Positions 39,201 through 47,396 of a DNA stretch of 64,000 bases are shown piece by piece. A model generated the notes under the pieces. It was given only the letters and a program-made list of their open reading frames with translations. It made no database searches and was not told where the DNA came from. The DNA lies in NCBI RefSeq assembly GCF_002162355.1, contig NZ_CP021434.1, positions 3,960,001-4,024,000 on the forward strand, in the 5' to 3' direction. The DNA is from Tumebacillus avium (GTDB lineage Bacteria; Bacillota; Bacilli; Tumebacillales; Tumebacillaceae). The number at the start of each line of letters is the position of its first letter. Within the stretch, counting starts at the first letter, position 1. The position numbers and the translations under genes are program-made.

Positions 39201-42200
39201 AACCGGCTGGCGCTGCCGGCTCCCGATGGAGCAGCAGGACAGGCGGAACGCCCGTTTGTCGCGCCGCGAACCGCTGTGGAAGCGGAACTGGCGGCGATCT
39301 GGCAGGAAGTCTTGCGTCTGGAACAGGTGAGCGCCGATGCCCACTTCTTTGAGCTTGGCGGCCACTCGCTCTTGGCGACGCAGATCTTGTCCCGCGTGCG
39401 GCGGGCGTTCGAAGTATCGCTGCCGTTGAAGCTGTTCTTTGAAGCGCCGACCTTGCAAGCGTTGGCCGAACAGATCGAAGCGGCCCAAAGCGAAGGCAAA
39501 GGCCTGCAGACACCGCCTGTCCTGCCTCAGCCGCGCGCAGAATACATGCCGATGTCCTCTTCGCAGGAGCGCTTGTGGTTCTTCGAGCAGCTGCAGCCGG
39601 GGACACCGACGTACAACATCCCGGAAGTGGTGCGGATCCAAGGGGCGATCGATTTCGATGCGCTGCAGTCCGCCTTGAATGAACTGGTGCGCCGCCATGA
39701 AAACCTGCGCACCTCGTTCCACATGGTCGGAGGACAGCCCGTGCAGAAGATCGAGCCGTTCACGCCGCGCCCGCTTCCGGTGATCGACCTGCAAGGCCTG
39801 CCGGAAACAGAGCGGTACCCGCGCGGGAAGGAGCTGGCGACCGAACTGTACAAACGGCCGTTTACGCTGTCTGACGGCGCACCGTTCTCGCTGACGCTCC
39901 TGCGCTTGTCGGAGCAGGATCACATTTTGGTGCTGATGATGCACCACATCATCACCGACGGCTGGTCGATGAGCCGGATCTATCAGGAGACGCTGGCCTT
40001 GTACGACCGTTACTCGCAAGGGGAAGTGTCCGATCTGCCGGAACTCCCTGTGCAATATGCCGACTATGCGGTTTGGCAGCGCGAGTTGCTGAACGGGGCA
40101 GGGCTGGACGGACAGCTGGCGTACTGGCGGGAGCAGCTCCAAGGGCCGCTGCCGGTGCTGCAGTTGCCGACCGACCGTCCTCGTCCCGCACAGCAGACCT
40201 TCCGCGGCAATTCGTTCTCCTTTGAAGTGCCGAGAAGCTTGTCGGACGAGCTGCACCTCCTCGCCAGGCAGGAAGGCGTCACGTTGTACATGCTGCTCTT
40301 GGCGGCGTTTAACACGCTCTTGTCGCGCTACTCCGGGCAAGAGGACATCCTGCTCGGCTCTCCGGTTGCCAACCGCACTCGGGAAGAAGTCGAAGGGCTG
40401 ATCGGATTTTTCGTCAACACGATCGTGTTGCGCACCGACCTTTCGGGCGCGCCGACGTTCCGCGAACTGCTCGCCCGCGTCAAGCAGACCACGCTCGACG
40501 CCTACGCGAATCAAGATGTACCGTTCGAACGTCTCGTCGAAGCGGTGCGTCCGGAGCGCAGCTCCTCGCACTCCACGCTGATTCAAGCGGTGTTCGCGCT
40601 GCTCAACACGCCGGGCTCCGCACTGCAGGTCGAAGGGCTGCAGGTGGAACTGCCGGGCATGACGCTGACCCGCCTCGGGGTGGAGAAAGAGTCGGTCGAC
40701 TATGATTTTGTGATCAACATGGTCGACAACGAAAACGGGCTGCGCGGCGTGTGCGAATACAACGCCGACCTGTTTGACACCGCGACGATTCAGCGCCTGC
40801 TGCGCCATTTCATCGCACTGCTCGGAGCGATTTTGGACAACCCGGAACGCTCGATCACCGAGCTGCCGTTCTTGTCGGAAACGGAGCGGGAGCAGGCGCT
40901 CGCCATCGGTGCCAACACCGGGACGCTTGCTCTGCAAGACACGCTCATCCACCACAGCTTCGAGCGCCAGGCGGCGCAAACGCCGGATGCGACCGCTTTG
41001 GTTGTCGGCGAAACGCGCCTGTCCTATGCACAGCTCAACCGCCAGGCCAACGCGGTGGCTGCTCGTCTGCAGCAGCTCGGCGTCGTGCCGGGGGCGCTGG
41101 TCGGGATCTACATGGACCGCTCGGCCGACATGGTCATCGGCATGCTTGGGGTGTTAAAAGCGGGCGGGGCGTATGTGCCGCTCGACCCGGCGTACCCGCA
41201 GGAGCGGGTGCTCTACACGATGGAAGACGCCAAGCTCGCGGTGCTGCTGACCCAAGCGCACCTGCTGCACGACCTGCCGGAGCACGGCGCGGAAAAATTG
41301 TGCCTGCCGCTCCCCGAAACGGAGCTGGCGGCGGATGACAATCTGACGTCCGCTGTAATCGAACGCGATCTGGCCTATGTCATCTACACGTCAGGCTCCA
41401 CGGGACGACCAAAAGGGGTGGCGATCGAACATCGCAGCGCCGCCACGATGATCGAATGGGCCAAGGCCGAATTTTCCCAAGCCGAACTGGCGGGCGTGCT
41501 GTTCGCCACGTCGATCTGCTTTGACCTCTCCGTCTTTGAACTGTTCGTGACGCTTGCGGCGGGCGGCACCGTCCTGCTCGCCGAAAACGCGCTGCATCTG
41601 CCGGAGCTGGCTGCCAGAGACGACGTGACGCTGATCAACACCGTGCCCTCGGCGATCGCCGAACTGTTGCGCCTGAACGCGATCCCGTCGTCTGTGCGCA
41701 CGGTCAACCTCGCCGGAGAAGCGTTGCCTTTGCACTTCGTGCAGAAGCTGTACGCCCTCGGCACGGTGGAGAAAGTCTACAACCTGTACGGCCCGTCGGA
41801 GGACACGACGTACTCCACGTACGCCATGATCGACCGCGAAACCGCGACGGCGCCGGTCATCGGACGCCCGCTCCCGAACACGCAGGCTTATCTGCTTGAC
41901 GCGCATCTGCAACCGGTGCCGACGGGCGTGGCCGGCCAGCTCTATCTCGCGGGTGACGGACTGGCGCGCGGCTACTTGGGCCGCGATGACCTTACCGCCG
42001 AGAAATTCATTGGTGATCCGTTCTCCGCAGCGCCAGACGCGCGCATGTACGCCACCGGCGACTTGGCACGCTGGCTGCCGGACGGGAATCTGGAGTACTT
42101 GGGACGCCTCGACCATCAGGTCAAACTGCGCGGCTTCCGCATCGAGACAGGGGAGATCGAAACGCTCCTGCTCCGCCATGCGGCAGTCCGGGAAGCGCTT

Positions 42201-42752
42201 GTGCTGTTGCGCGAAGACGAACCGGGCCAGGCACGCCTGACCGCCTACCTCGTCACCGCCGCAGAGGGGGAAACCCCGGAGTCAAACGAACTGCGCAGCC
42301 TGCTCAAACAGCAGCTGCCGGAATACATGGTGCCGGGCCACTTTGTGTGCCTGACCGCGTTCCCCTTGTCGCCAAACGGCAAAGTCGACCGCAAGCGCCT
42401 GCCTGCGCCGGAGCAGGGGACAGGGGCGGCCACCGACTATGTGGCGCCGCGCAATGAAACGGAAGCAAAGCTCGCCGCGATCTGGCAGGAACTGCTTCGC
42501 CTGGAGCGCGTTGGCGTGCATGACAGCTTTTTCGAGATCGGCGGGCATTCCCTGATCGCCACGCGGATGGTTGTTGAGATTCAGGAGACGTTTGGCATCC
42601 TTGTGCCGCTGAAGGAGCTGTTTGAAGCGGTGACGATCTCCGAGCTGGCCACCTTGATCGAACAGGTGCAGCTGACCGGCGGCGCAACGGAGCCGGAAAA
42701 GCCGGCGATCAAAGCGATGCAGCGCACCGCCCGCACCTCGCGCCGCTCGTAA
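36207..42752 (+). CDS. NRPS, two modules: C-A(beta-Ala-like)-T-C-A(Ala)-T
   Basis: 2181 residues. The N-terminal linker (about 1-48) is basic, then C1 (HHIIGDG about residue 182), A1 (about 510-1000), T1 (Ser about 1054), C2 (HHIITDG about 1246), A2, T2 (Ser about 2115) and a basic tail. A1 has FGDSIWE in place of FDxSVWE, so the substrate-amine Asp sits at position 236, not 235. Its code GDWVVSLADK matches the beta-alanine code VDWVISLADK at 8 of 10 positions. A2 reads DLFNNALTYK, which I recall as an alanine code. The likely additions are therefore beta-Ala (or 3-aminoisobutyrate), then Ala. GGAGGTG lies 10 bases before the ATG. It is in one operon with the PKS upstream and with pyrimidine-to-beta-alanine genes downstream. 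No TE or epimerization domain. Confidence 0.95.
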   Translation: MDNNKTDIQEKRSTLTAAQRELLKRRMRGEATAPAAVKPSGIPRRPAGDIPLSFSQQRVWLLDQLEPGTATYNIPYAVQMTGDLRLDVLERALNEIVARHEALRTVFTAGEEEAVQTVLPHLTLTVPLIDLTALPAGEREAETARLTEQESKRPFDLAAGPMLRATVLQHGADAYTLVLVIHHIIGDGWSFGVLIREMAALYDAFLTGRPSPLEALPVQYGDFAHWQREWMQGEVLQKQLGYWKDQLGQELTTLHLPTDRSRPAMQTFTGALYDFWLPKELEHRLEALGKGEGATLYMTLLAAFKTLLYRYTMQEDITVGSPIANRNKGEIEGLIGFFVNTLVMRTGVGGDLSFRDVLSRVKETAVGAFANQDLPFEKLVEELQPERNMSYSPLFQVMFALQNAPVPELKLSGLHLQAQELDSGTSKFDLSLYMMQKESGLLARFEYNTDLFDRATMERMGKHLHNLLDSILSDAGQTIATLPLLTAQEASLFAGEWNGPQADFPQEETVYSLFEAQAARTPDAPAVLFENQTLTFGELNARANQVARYLQKQGVTPQGLVGISMERTPEMITALLGIMKTGAAYVPVDPGYPEERKAYMLEDSGVNLLLTQSRVLETLPVHSAKAVCLDTDWAEIAEESQDNLGVQPDPSSIWYVLYTSGSTGKPKGVEGTYRAMVNRFQWMWNSYPFAAGDVCSQKTSLNFGDSIWEIWGPLLQGVPLVIFSDLTVKDIEQFVPALRTHKVTRIVLVPSLLRALLDTYDDLQQELPDLKFWVCSGEALTVELTQRFHKALPAAQLLNLYGSTEVAADVTYYETEKVLPGAVNIPIGRPIANAELYILDRNLQQVPIGVPGELCAGGAVLARGYYKRPDLTAERFLPNPFGQGRLFKTGDVVRWLPDGNIEFLGRVDNQVKVRGFRIELGEIEAALIQHDDVHSTIVTVREDIPGDKRLVAYSVPLEGAEVSAGDLRQFLQNKLPEYMVPSAFVMLEALPLTPSGKINRLALPAPDGAAGQAERPFVAPRTAVEAELAAIWQEVLRLEQVSADAHFFELGGHSLLATQILSRVRRAFEVSLPLKLFFEAPTLQALAEQIEAAQSEGKGLQTPPVLPQPRAEYMPMSSSQERLWFFEQLQPGTPTYNIPEVVRIQGAIDFDALQSALNELVRRHENLRTSFHMVGGQPVQKIEPFTPRPLPVIDLQGLPETERYPRGKELATELYKRPFTLSDGAPFSLTLLRLSEQDHILVLMMHHIITDGWSMSRIYQETLALYDRYSQGEVSDLPELPVQYADYAVWQRELLNGAGLDGQLAYWREQLQGPLPVLQLPTDRPRPAQQTFRGNSFSFEVPRSLSDELHLLARQEGVTLYMLLLAAFNTLLSRYSGQEDILLGSPVANRTREEVEGLIGFFVNTIVLRTDLSGAPTFRELLARVKQTTLDAYANQDVPFERLVEAVRPERSSSHSTLIQAVFALLNTPGSALQVEGLQVELPGMTLTRLGVEKESVDYDFVINMVDNENGLRGVCEYNADLFDTATIQRLLRHFIALLGAILDNPERSITELPFLSETEREQALAIGANTGTLALQDTLIHHSFERQAAQTPDATALVVGETRLSYAQLNRQANAVAARLQQLGVVPGALVGIYMDRSADMVIGMLGVLKAGGAYVPLDPAYPQERVLYTMEDAKLAVLLTQAHLLHDLPEHGAEKLCLPLPETELAADDNLTSAVIERDLAYVIYTSGSTGRPKGVAIEHRSAATMIEWAKAEFSQAELAGVLFATSICFDLSVFELFVTLAAGGTVLLAENALHLPELAARDDVTLINTVPSAIAELLRLNAIPSSVRTVNLAGEALPLHFVQKLYALGTVEKVYNLYGPSEDTTYSTYAMIDRETATAPVIGRPLPNTQAYLLDAHLQPVPTGVAGQLYLAGDGLARGYLGRDDLTAEKFIGDPFSAAPDARMYATGDLARWLPDGNLEYLGRLDHQVKLRGFRIETGEIETLLLRHAAVREALVLLREDEPGQARLTAYLVTAAEGETPESNELRSLLKQQLPEYMVPGHFVCLTAFPLSPNGKVDRKRLPAPEQGTGAATDYVAPRNETEAKLAAIWQELLRLERVGVHDSFFEIGGHSLIATRMVVEIQETFGILVPLKELFEAVTISELATLIEQVQLTGGATEPEKPAIKAMQRTARTSRRS

Positions 42753-42792
42753 GCGGGACGCAGATCAACACGAGAAGAGAGGACGATGAAAC

Positions 42793-45700
42793 GTGACCAC
42801 TTGGGATGCAACGACACAGACTGAAGCGGAAGTATATGTACTTCGGGCATCATTCGCCCAACAGCGGATGTGGATTCTCGACCAACTGGCGCCGGGCAAT
42901 CCGTTTTACAACATGCCCAACGCCGTGCGCCTGACCGGGAAGCTTGATGCGGACGTGTTGACCGACACGGTCAACGAAGTGATCTATCGTCACGAAACGC
43001 TGCGCACTTCCTTTGAGATGCAGGAAGACGGCTTGAAGCAGGTCGTGCACGCGGAGCTGGCCATCGACATCCCACTGACCGACCTGCAGCACCTCCCGGA
43101 AGCGGAGCGCTTCGACAAAGGGATGGAGCTGGCGCGGGAAGAGGAGTTCAAGCGACCGTTCGACCTCAGCCAGGCGCCGTTCATTCGCGCCCGCCTGCTC
43201 CGGCTGGCCCCGGAAGAACACCTGCTGTTGATCACCTTGCACCATATCATCTCGGACGGCTGGTCGATGGGCGTATTTTTCACCGAGCTGGCGGCGATCT
43301 ACGACGCGTTCGCCAAAGATCAGCCGGTGCCGTTGCCCGAGCTGTCGATCCAATACGCCGACTTCGCGGAGTGGCAGTACAACCACCTGAGCGGACAAGT
43401 GCTGGACGATCAGCTCGGCTACTGGAAAAACAGGCTCAGCGGCTCGGTTCCCGTCTTGCAACTGCCGACCGACAAGCCGCGCCCGGCCGTGCAGTCGAAC
43501 AATGGCCGGACGTACAACCACTTTCTGAAGCCAGAACTCGTGCAGAAGCTGCAAGCCTTCAACCAGCAGGAGCGCGCCACGCTGTTTATGACTCTGCTAG
43601 CCGCCTATCAGGTGCTGCTCGCCCGCTGGACGGGGCAGGAGGACATCTGGGTCGGCACGCCGATCGCCGGTCGCAACGTCAAAGGCATCGAGCAGCTGAT
43701 CGGCTTCTTCGTCAACACGCTCGTCATGCGCAGCGACCTGTCCGGCAACCCGACGTTCCGCGAGCTTCTGCGCACCGTGCATACCAACGCCCTCGACGCG
43801 TTTGCCCATCAGGACCTGCCGTTTGAAAAGCTGGTTGAAGAGCTGGCCCCGGAACGGAACCGCAGCCATCCGCCCCTGTTCCAAGTGATGTTTGCTTTGC
43901 AAAACACGCCGCGCGAAGTGGTGCATCTGCAAGACCTGACCATGTCGCCCGTCCGCTATGACAACGGCACATCCAAATTTGACATCTCGCTCAACTGCGT
44001 CGAGAAGCCGGAAGGGTTCCTCTGCGCGATCGAATACTGCAGCGACCTGTTTGAAGAAGCGACGATCGTGCGCTTTGTCGAGCACTACGAGAACCTCGTC
44101 GGCGCTTTGGTCGACAACCCGGATCAGAAAGTGTTCGAACTGCCGATGCTGACCGACGCAGAGCTGGAGCAGATGCGCCAGTGGAACGGCGAGCTGTCCG
44201 CGCCGGTCGACGCCTGCCTGCACGGGAAATTTGAAGAGCAGGCGGCCCGCACGCCGGACAACGTCGCCTTGGAATTTGCCGGAGAGACACTGACCTACCG
44301 CGAGCTGAACGCCCGCGCCAATCAGTTGGCGCGCCATCTGCAAACGCTTGGCGTTGGCCCGGAGTCGCTCGTCACGATGTGTGTGGAACGCTCGCTGGAG
44401 CTCGTCATCGCGCAGCTCGGCATCCAGAAGGCGGGCGGCGCGTATGTTCCGGTCGATCCGGCCAACCCAGCGGAGCGCACCGCGTTTATCCTGCAGGACA
44501 CCAACGCGACCGTGATGGTCACGACGTCCGATCTGGCCAAAGGGTTCCCGGCGCATTCCGCTCAGCTCGTCTGCCTCGATTCTGAACGCGAGCTGCTCGC
44601 AGGCTATGGGGAAGAGAACGTGGACAGCGGCGTCGCGCCTGACAACCTCGCCTACCTGATCTACACCTCCGGCTCGACTGGAACGCCGAAAGCGGTCGCC
44701 GTCGAGCACCGCCACGTCCTGTCCTCACTGCTGGCGACGCAGGAGGAATACGGTTTCCACGAGCACGACGTGGTCACCTGGATCGCGTCGGCGGCGTTTG
44801 ACATTGCTGTCTTCGAGCTGATGAGCCCGCTGCTCGCCGGTGGACGGGCGTTGATCATGTCGCGCGACCAGATCCTGAACATGGAGCAGCTGCTGTTTGA
44901 CCTGCAGCGCGTCACGGTGATGCACTGTGTGCCGAGCCTGATGCGCCGCATCGTCGACGGAGTGAAACTTGCCCGGCAGCACGGCGCGCAGTACGACAAG
45001 CTGCGCCTGCTGTTCAGCGGCGGGGACACCGTGCCGCCGCAGCTGCTGCACGATCTGAACGACACCTTCTCGTCGGCCGGCGTGCATGTGCTGTACGGCC
45101 CGACCGAAGCGTCGATCCTCGCGACCGCCCATCATGTCAAGCGTGGCGAGACCAGGGAAGACCGCAACTGGATCGGCAAGCGCTTTAGCAACGCAAAGCT
45201 TTATGTCTGCGATGCATACGGCCAGCCTGCGCCGCTTGGCGTGCCGGGCGAACTGCATATCGGCGGGCATGGCGTGGCGCGCGGCTACTTCGGCCGCGAC
45301 GAGCTGACCGCCGAGAAGTTCATCACCGTCGACGGCCAGCGCCGCTACAAATCGGGCGACCTCGTGCGCTACTTGCCGGACGGCACGCTGGAATTCCTCG
45401 GCCGCATCGACGGCCAGGTGAAGATCCGCGGTTTCCGCGTCGAGCTCGGCGAGATCGAAACGGTGCTCACCCAGCATGAAGCGGTCAAGCACGCTGTCCT
45501 CTCCGTCTTCGAGCACCAAGGCGACAAGAACCTCGCCGCCTATATTGTGCCGGAGCCGGGGCAGACGGCAGAGGAAGCCGCCCTGCGCGAGTACTTGCAA
45601 AACAAGCTGCCCGAATACATGGTGCCGGCGGCGATCGTCTTCCTCGACGCGCTGCCGCTCAACCAAAACGGCAAGATCGACCGCAAAGCGCTTCCGGCGC

Positions 45701-46035
45701 CCGATGCGGTGTTGACGGCGGCGACCCGTCCGTACGTCGAACCGCGCACGCCGCTCGAAGAGCAGGTGGCTGCTATTTTTGCCGATCTGCTTGGCGTGGA
45801 GCAGGTCGGGGCGGAAGACAACTTCTTTGACCGCGGCGGCCACTCGCTCCTGGCGACGATGGCGGTGTCGCGCCTGAAAGAGGCGTTCAAGATCGACTTC
45901 AACCTGTCCGACCTGTTTGAAACGGCGACCGTCGAAGGCATCGCCGCGAAGATCGAATCCAAGCAAGGCGTCGCTGCCGGCGGTGCAACGGCGATCAAGC
46001 GCGTGGACAGAGGCGCGCTCCGAGGAGGCAAATGA
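42793..46035 (+). CDS. NRPS, one module: C-A-T
   Basis: 1080 residues. The GTG start has AGAGAGGA about 9 bases upstream; a nearby ATG at 42786 is in another frame. Order: C (begins almost at once with SFAQQRMWILDQL; HHIISDG about residue 150), A (about 474-960; code by eye DIFHFGLILK) and T (GGHSL, Ser about 1018). The code is one change from DIFHFGLIIK, found in three other A domains of this window. There is no TE, reductase or terminal condensation domain, so release of the PKS/NRPS chain is unexplained here. The stop codon overlaps the preT start by 4 bases, linking peptide assembly to pyrimidine catabolism. Confidence 0.95.
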   Translation: MTTWDATTQTEAEVYVLRASFAQQRMWILDQLAPGNPFYNMPNAVRLTGKLDADVLTDTVNEVIYRHETLRTSFEMQEDGLKQVVHAELAIDIPLTDLQHLPEAERFDKGMELAREEEFKRPFDLSQAPFIRARLLRLAPEEHLLLITLHHIISDGWSMGVFFTELAAIYDAFAKDQPVPLPELSIQYADFAEWQYNHLSGQVLDDQLGYWKNRLSGSVPVLQLPTDKPRPAVQSNNGRTYNHFLKPELVQKLQAFNQQERATLFMTLLAAYQVLLARWTGQEDIWVGTPIAGRNVKGIEQLIGFFVNTLVMRSDLSGNPTFRELLRTVHTNALDAFAHQDLPFEKLVEELAPERNRSHPPLFQVMFALQNTPREVVHLQDLTMSPVRYDNGTSKFDISLNCVEKPEGFLCAIEYCSDLFEEATIVRFVEHYENLVGALVDNPDQKVFELPMLTDAELEQMRQWNGELSAPVDACLHGKFEEQAARTPDNVALEFAGETLTYRELNARANQLARHLQTLGVGPESLVTMCVERSLELVIAQLGIQKAGGAYVPVDPANPAERTAFILQDTNATVMVTTSDLAKGFPAHSAQLVCLDSERELLAGYGEENVDSGVAPDNLAYLIYTSGSTGTPKAVAVEHRHVLSSLLATQEEYGFHEHDVVTWIASAAFDIAVFELMSPLLAGGRALIMSRDQILNMEQLLFDLQRVTVMHCVPSLMRRIVDGVKLARQHGAQYDKLRLLFSGGDTVPPQLLHDLNDTFSSAGVHVLYGPTEASILATAHHVKRGETREDRNWIGKRFSNAKLYVCDAYGQPAPLGVPGELHIGGHGVARGYFGRDELTAEKFITVDGQRRYKSGDLVRYLPDGTLEFLGRIDGQVKIRGFRVELGEIETVLTQHEAVKHAVLSVFEHQGDKNLAAYIVPEPGQTAEEAALREYLQNKLPEYMVPAAIVFLDALPLNQNGKIDRKALPAPDAVLTAATRPYVEPRTPLEEQVAAIFADLLGVEQVGAEDNFFDRGGHSLLATMAVSRLKEAFKIDFNLSDLFETATVEGIAAKIESKQGVAAGGATAIKRVDRGALRGGK

Positions 46036-46037
46036 TG
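46022..46037 (+). promoter_or_regulatory. Ribosome binding site and ATGA overlap coupling NRPS to preT
   Basis: GAGGAGG (46022-46028) lies inside the last NRPS codons. ATG 46032-46034 overlaps the NRPS stop TGA 46033-46035. Such overlaps usually mean translational coupling, so the catabolic genes are co-expressed with the NRPS. Confidence 0.8.
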
Positions 46038-47378
46038 AGCCTAAACGTCAATTTCTACGAAGTGATGCCCCCGCTGAATCCGAAAGAAGTGCTGGATGAA
46101 GCGAACCGCTGCCTGTACTGCTATGACGCTCCTTGCGTGCAGGCTTGCCCGACCGGCATCGACATCCCGTCCTTTATCAAAAAAATTGCCTCAGGCAATC
46201 TCCTCGGCTCGGCGCGCACGATCATGGAAGCCAATCCGGTCGGCGCGTCCTGCGCCCGGGTCTGCCCGACATCTGAGCTCTGCGAAGGGGCTTGCGTCCT
46301 GAACAGCGAGTCGGACAAGTCAATCTTGATCGGCCTGCTCCAGCGCCATGTCACCGACTGGGCGATGGAAACGAAAACACAGCTGTTCACCGCCGGGGAG
46401 CCAAACGGCCGCAGCGTCGCCATCGTCGGCGCCGGCCCGGCCGGGCTGTCTGCAGCCCGCGAGCTGGCGCGGTACGGCTATGAGGTCACCGTCTATGAAG
46501 CAAAAGAGCAGGGAGGCGGCTTGAACACGTACGGCATCGTCTCGTTCCGCCTGCCGCAGGACATCCCGCAGTGGGAAGTCGAGCAGATCGAAGCGCTGGG
46601 CGTAGCGTTCCGCTATGGCGTCCGCGTTGGCGCTGACATTTCCGCCGACGAGCTGCTGGCGAACCACCACGCCGTGCTGCTCGCGCCGGGCATGGGCGCT
46701 GTGCCGCAGCTGAACATCGCAGGCGAAACGCTTGACGGTGTGCTCGACGCGATCGCTTTTGTGGAAGAAACCAAAACCCAAGCCCTGCGCCAAGACTTCA
46801 TCGGCAAAAAAGTCGCCGTCATCGGCGCAGGCAACACGGCGATTGACGCCGCGACCTGCTCCAAGCGCCTCGGCGCGGACGTGGTGCAGATTCATTACCG
46901 CCGCACTGAGCAGGAGATGACCGCGTATGAGTTTGAGTTTGAATTTGCCAAGCAAGACGGCGTGGAGTTCCGCTGGCTGACAGCGCCGACGCGCATTGTA
47001 GGCGTTGACGGGCGCGTGACCGGCGTGGAGATGATCGCGATGGAGCTCGGCGAGCCGGATGAAAAAGGCCGCCGCCGTCCTTTGCCAGTGGCCGGAAGCG
47101 AGCAGGTGGTCGCCGTTGATTATGTGATCAAAGCGATCGGCCAGACCCGTTTGCTGCCGCTGATCGAAGCGTTTGGGCTGGATCATGAATCCGGCATCCC
47201 GACGCTCGATCCGGCGACGCTGCAAACGTCCCGCGAGCGCGTTTACGCGGCCGGAGACTTTATCTTCGGCGGGCAAGGCGGCACCGACGCGATGGTCGTC
47301 TCCGCTGCCCAGCAAGGCAAGCAGGCTGCACGCGCCATGCATGAAGCGCTGCAACACCAAGCCGCACTGTCGGTCTAA
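46032..47378 (+). CDS. preT: NAD-dependent dihydropyrimidine dehydrogenase, subunit PreT
   Basis: 448 residues. This is the flavoprotein half of the enzyme that reduces uracil or thymine to the 5,6-dihydro form, passing electrons from NAD(P)H to PreA. The N terminus has the Cys-rich Fe-S region of the DPD/GltD family (CLYCYDAPCVQACPTGID; CARVCPTSELCEGAC). Then come an FAD-binding GAGPAG (about residue 135), a second dinucleotide motif GAGNTA (about 272) and the C-terminal GD...GGQGGTDAMV region. It overlaps the upstream NRPS gene by 4 bases and lies 18 bases before preA. GltD-type glutamate synthase subunits share the fold, but pairing with preA, dihydropyrimidinase and beta-ureidopropionase decides the function. 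Confidence 0.92.
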   Translation: MMSLNVNFYEVMPPLNPKEVLDEANRCLYCYDAPCVQACPTGIDIPSFIKKIASGNLLGSARTIMEANPVGASCARVCPTSELCEGACVLNSESDKSILIGLLQRHVTDWAMETKTQLFTAGEPNGRSVAIVGAGPAGLSAARELARYGYEVTVYEAKEQGGGLNTYGIVSFRLPQDIPQWEVEQIEALGVAFRYGVRVGADISADELLANHHAVLLAPGMGAVPQLNIAGETLDGVLDAIAFVEETKTQALRQDFIGKKVAVIGAGNTAIDAATCSKRLGADVVQIHYRRTEQEMTAYEFEFEFAKQDGVEFRWLTAPTRIVGVDGRVTGVEMIAMELGEPDEKGRRRPLPVAGSEQVVAVDYVIKAIGQTRLLPLIEAFGLDHESGIPTLDPATLQTSRERVYAAGDFIFGGQGGTDAMVVSAAQQGKQAARAMHEALQHQAALSV

Positions 47379-47396
47379 CCAAGGAGGCCTATTTCG

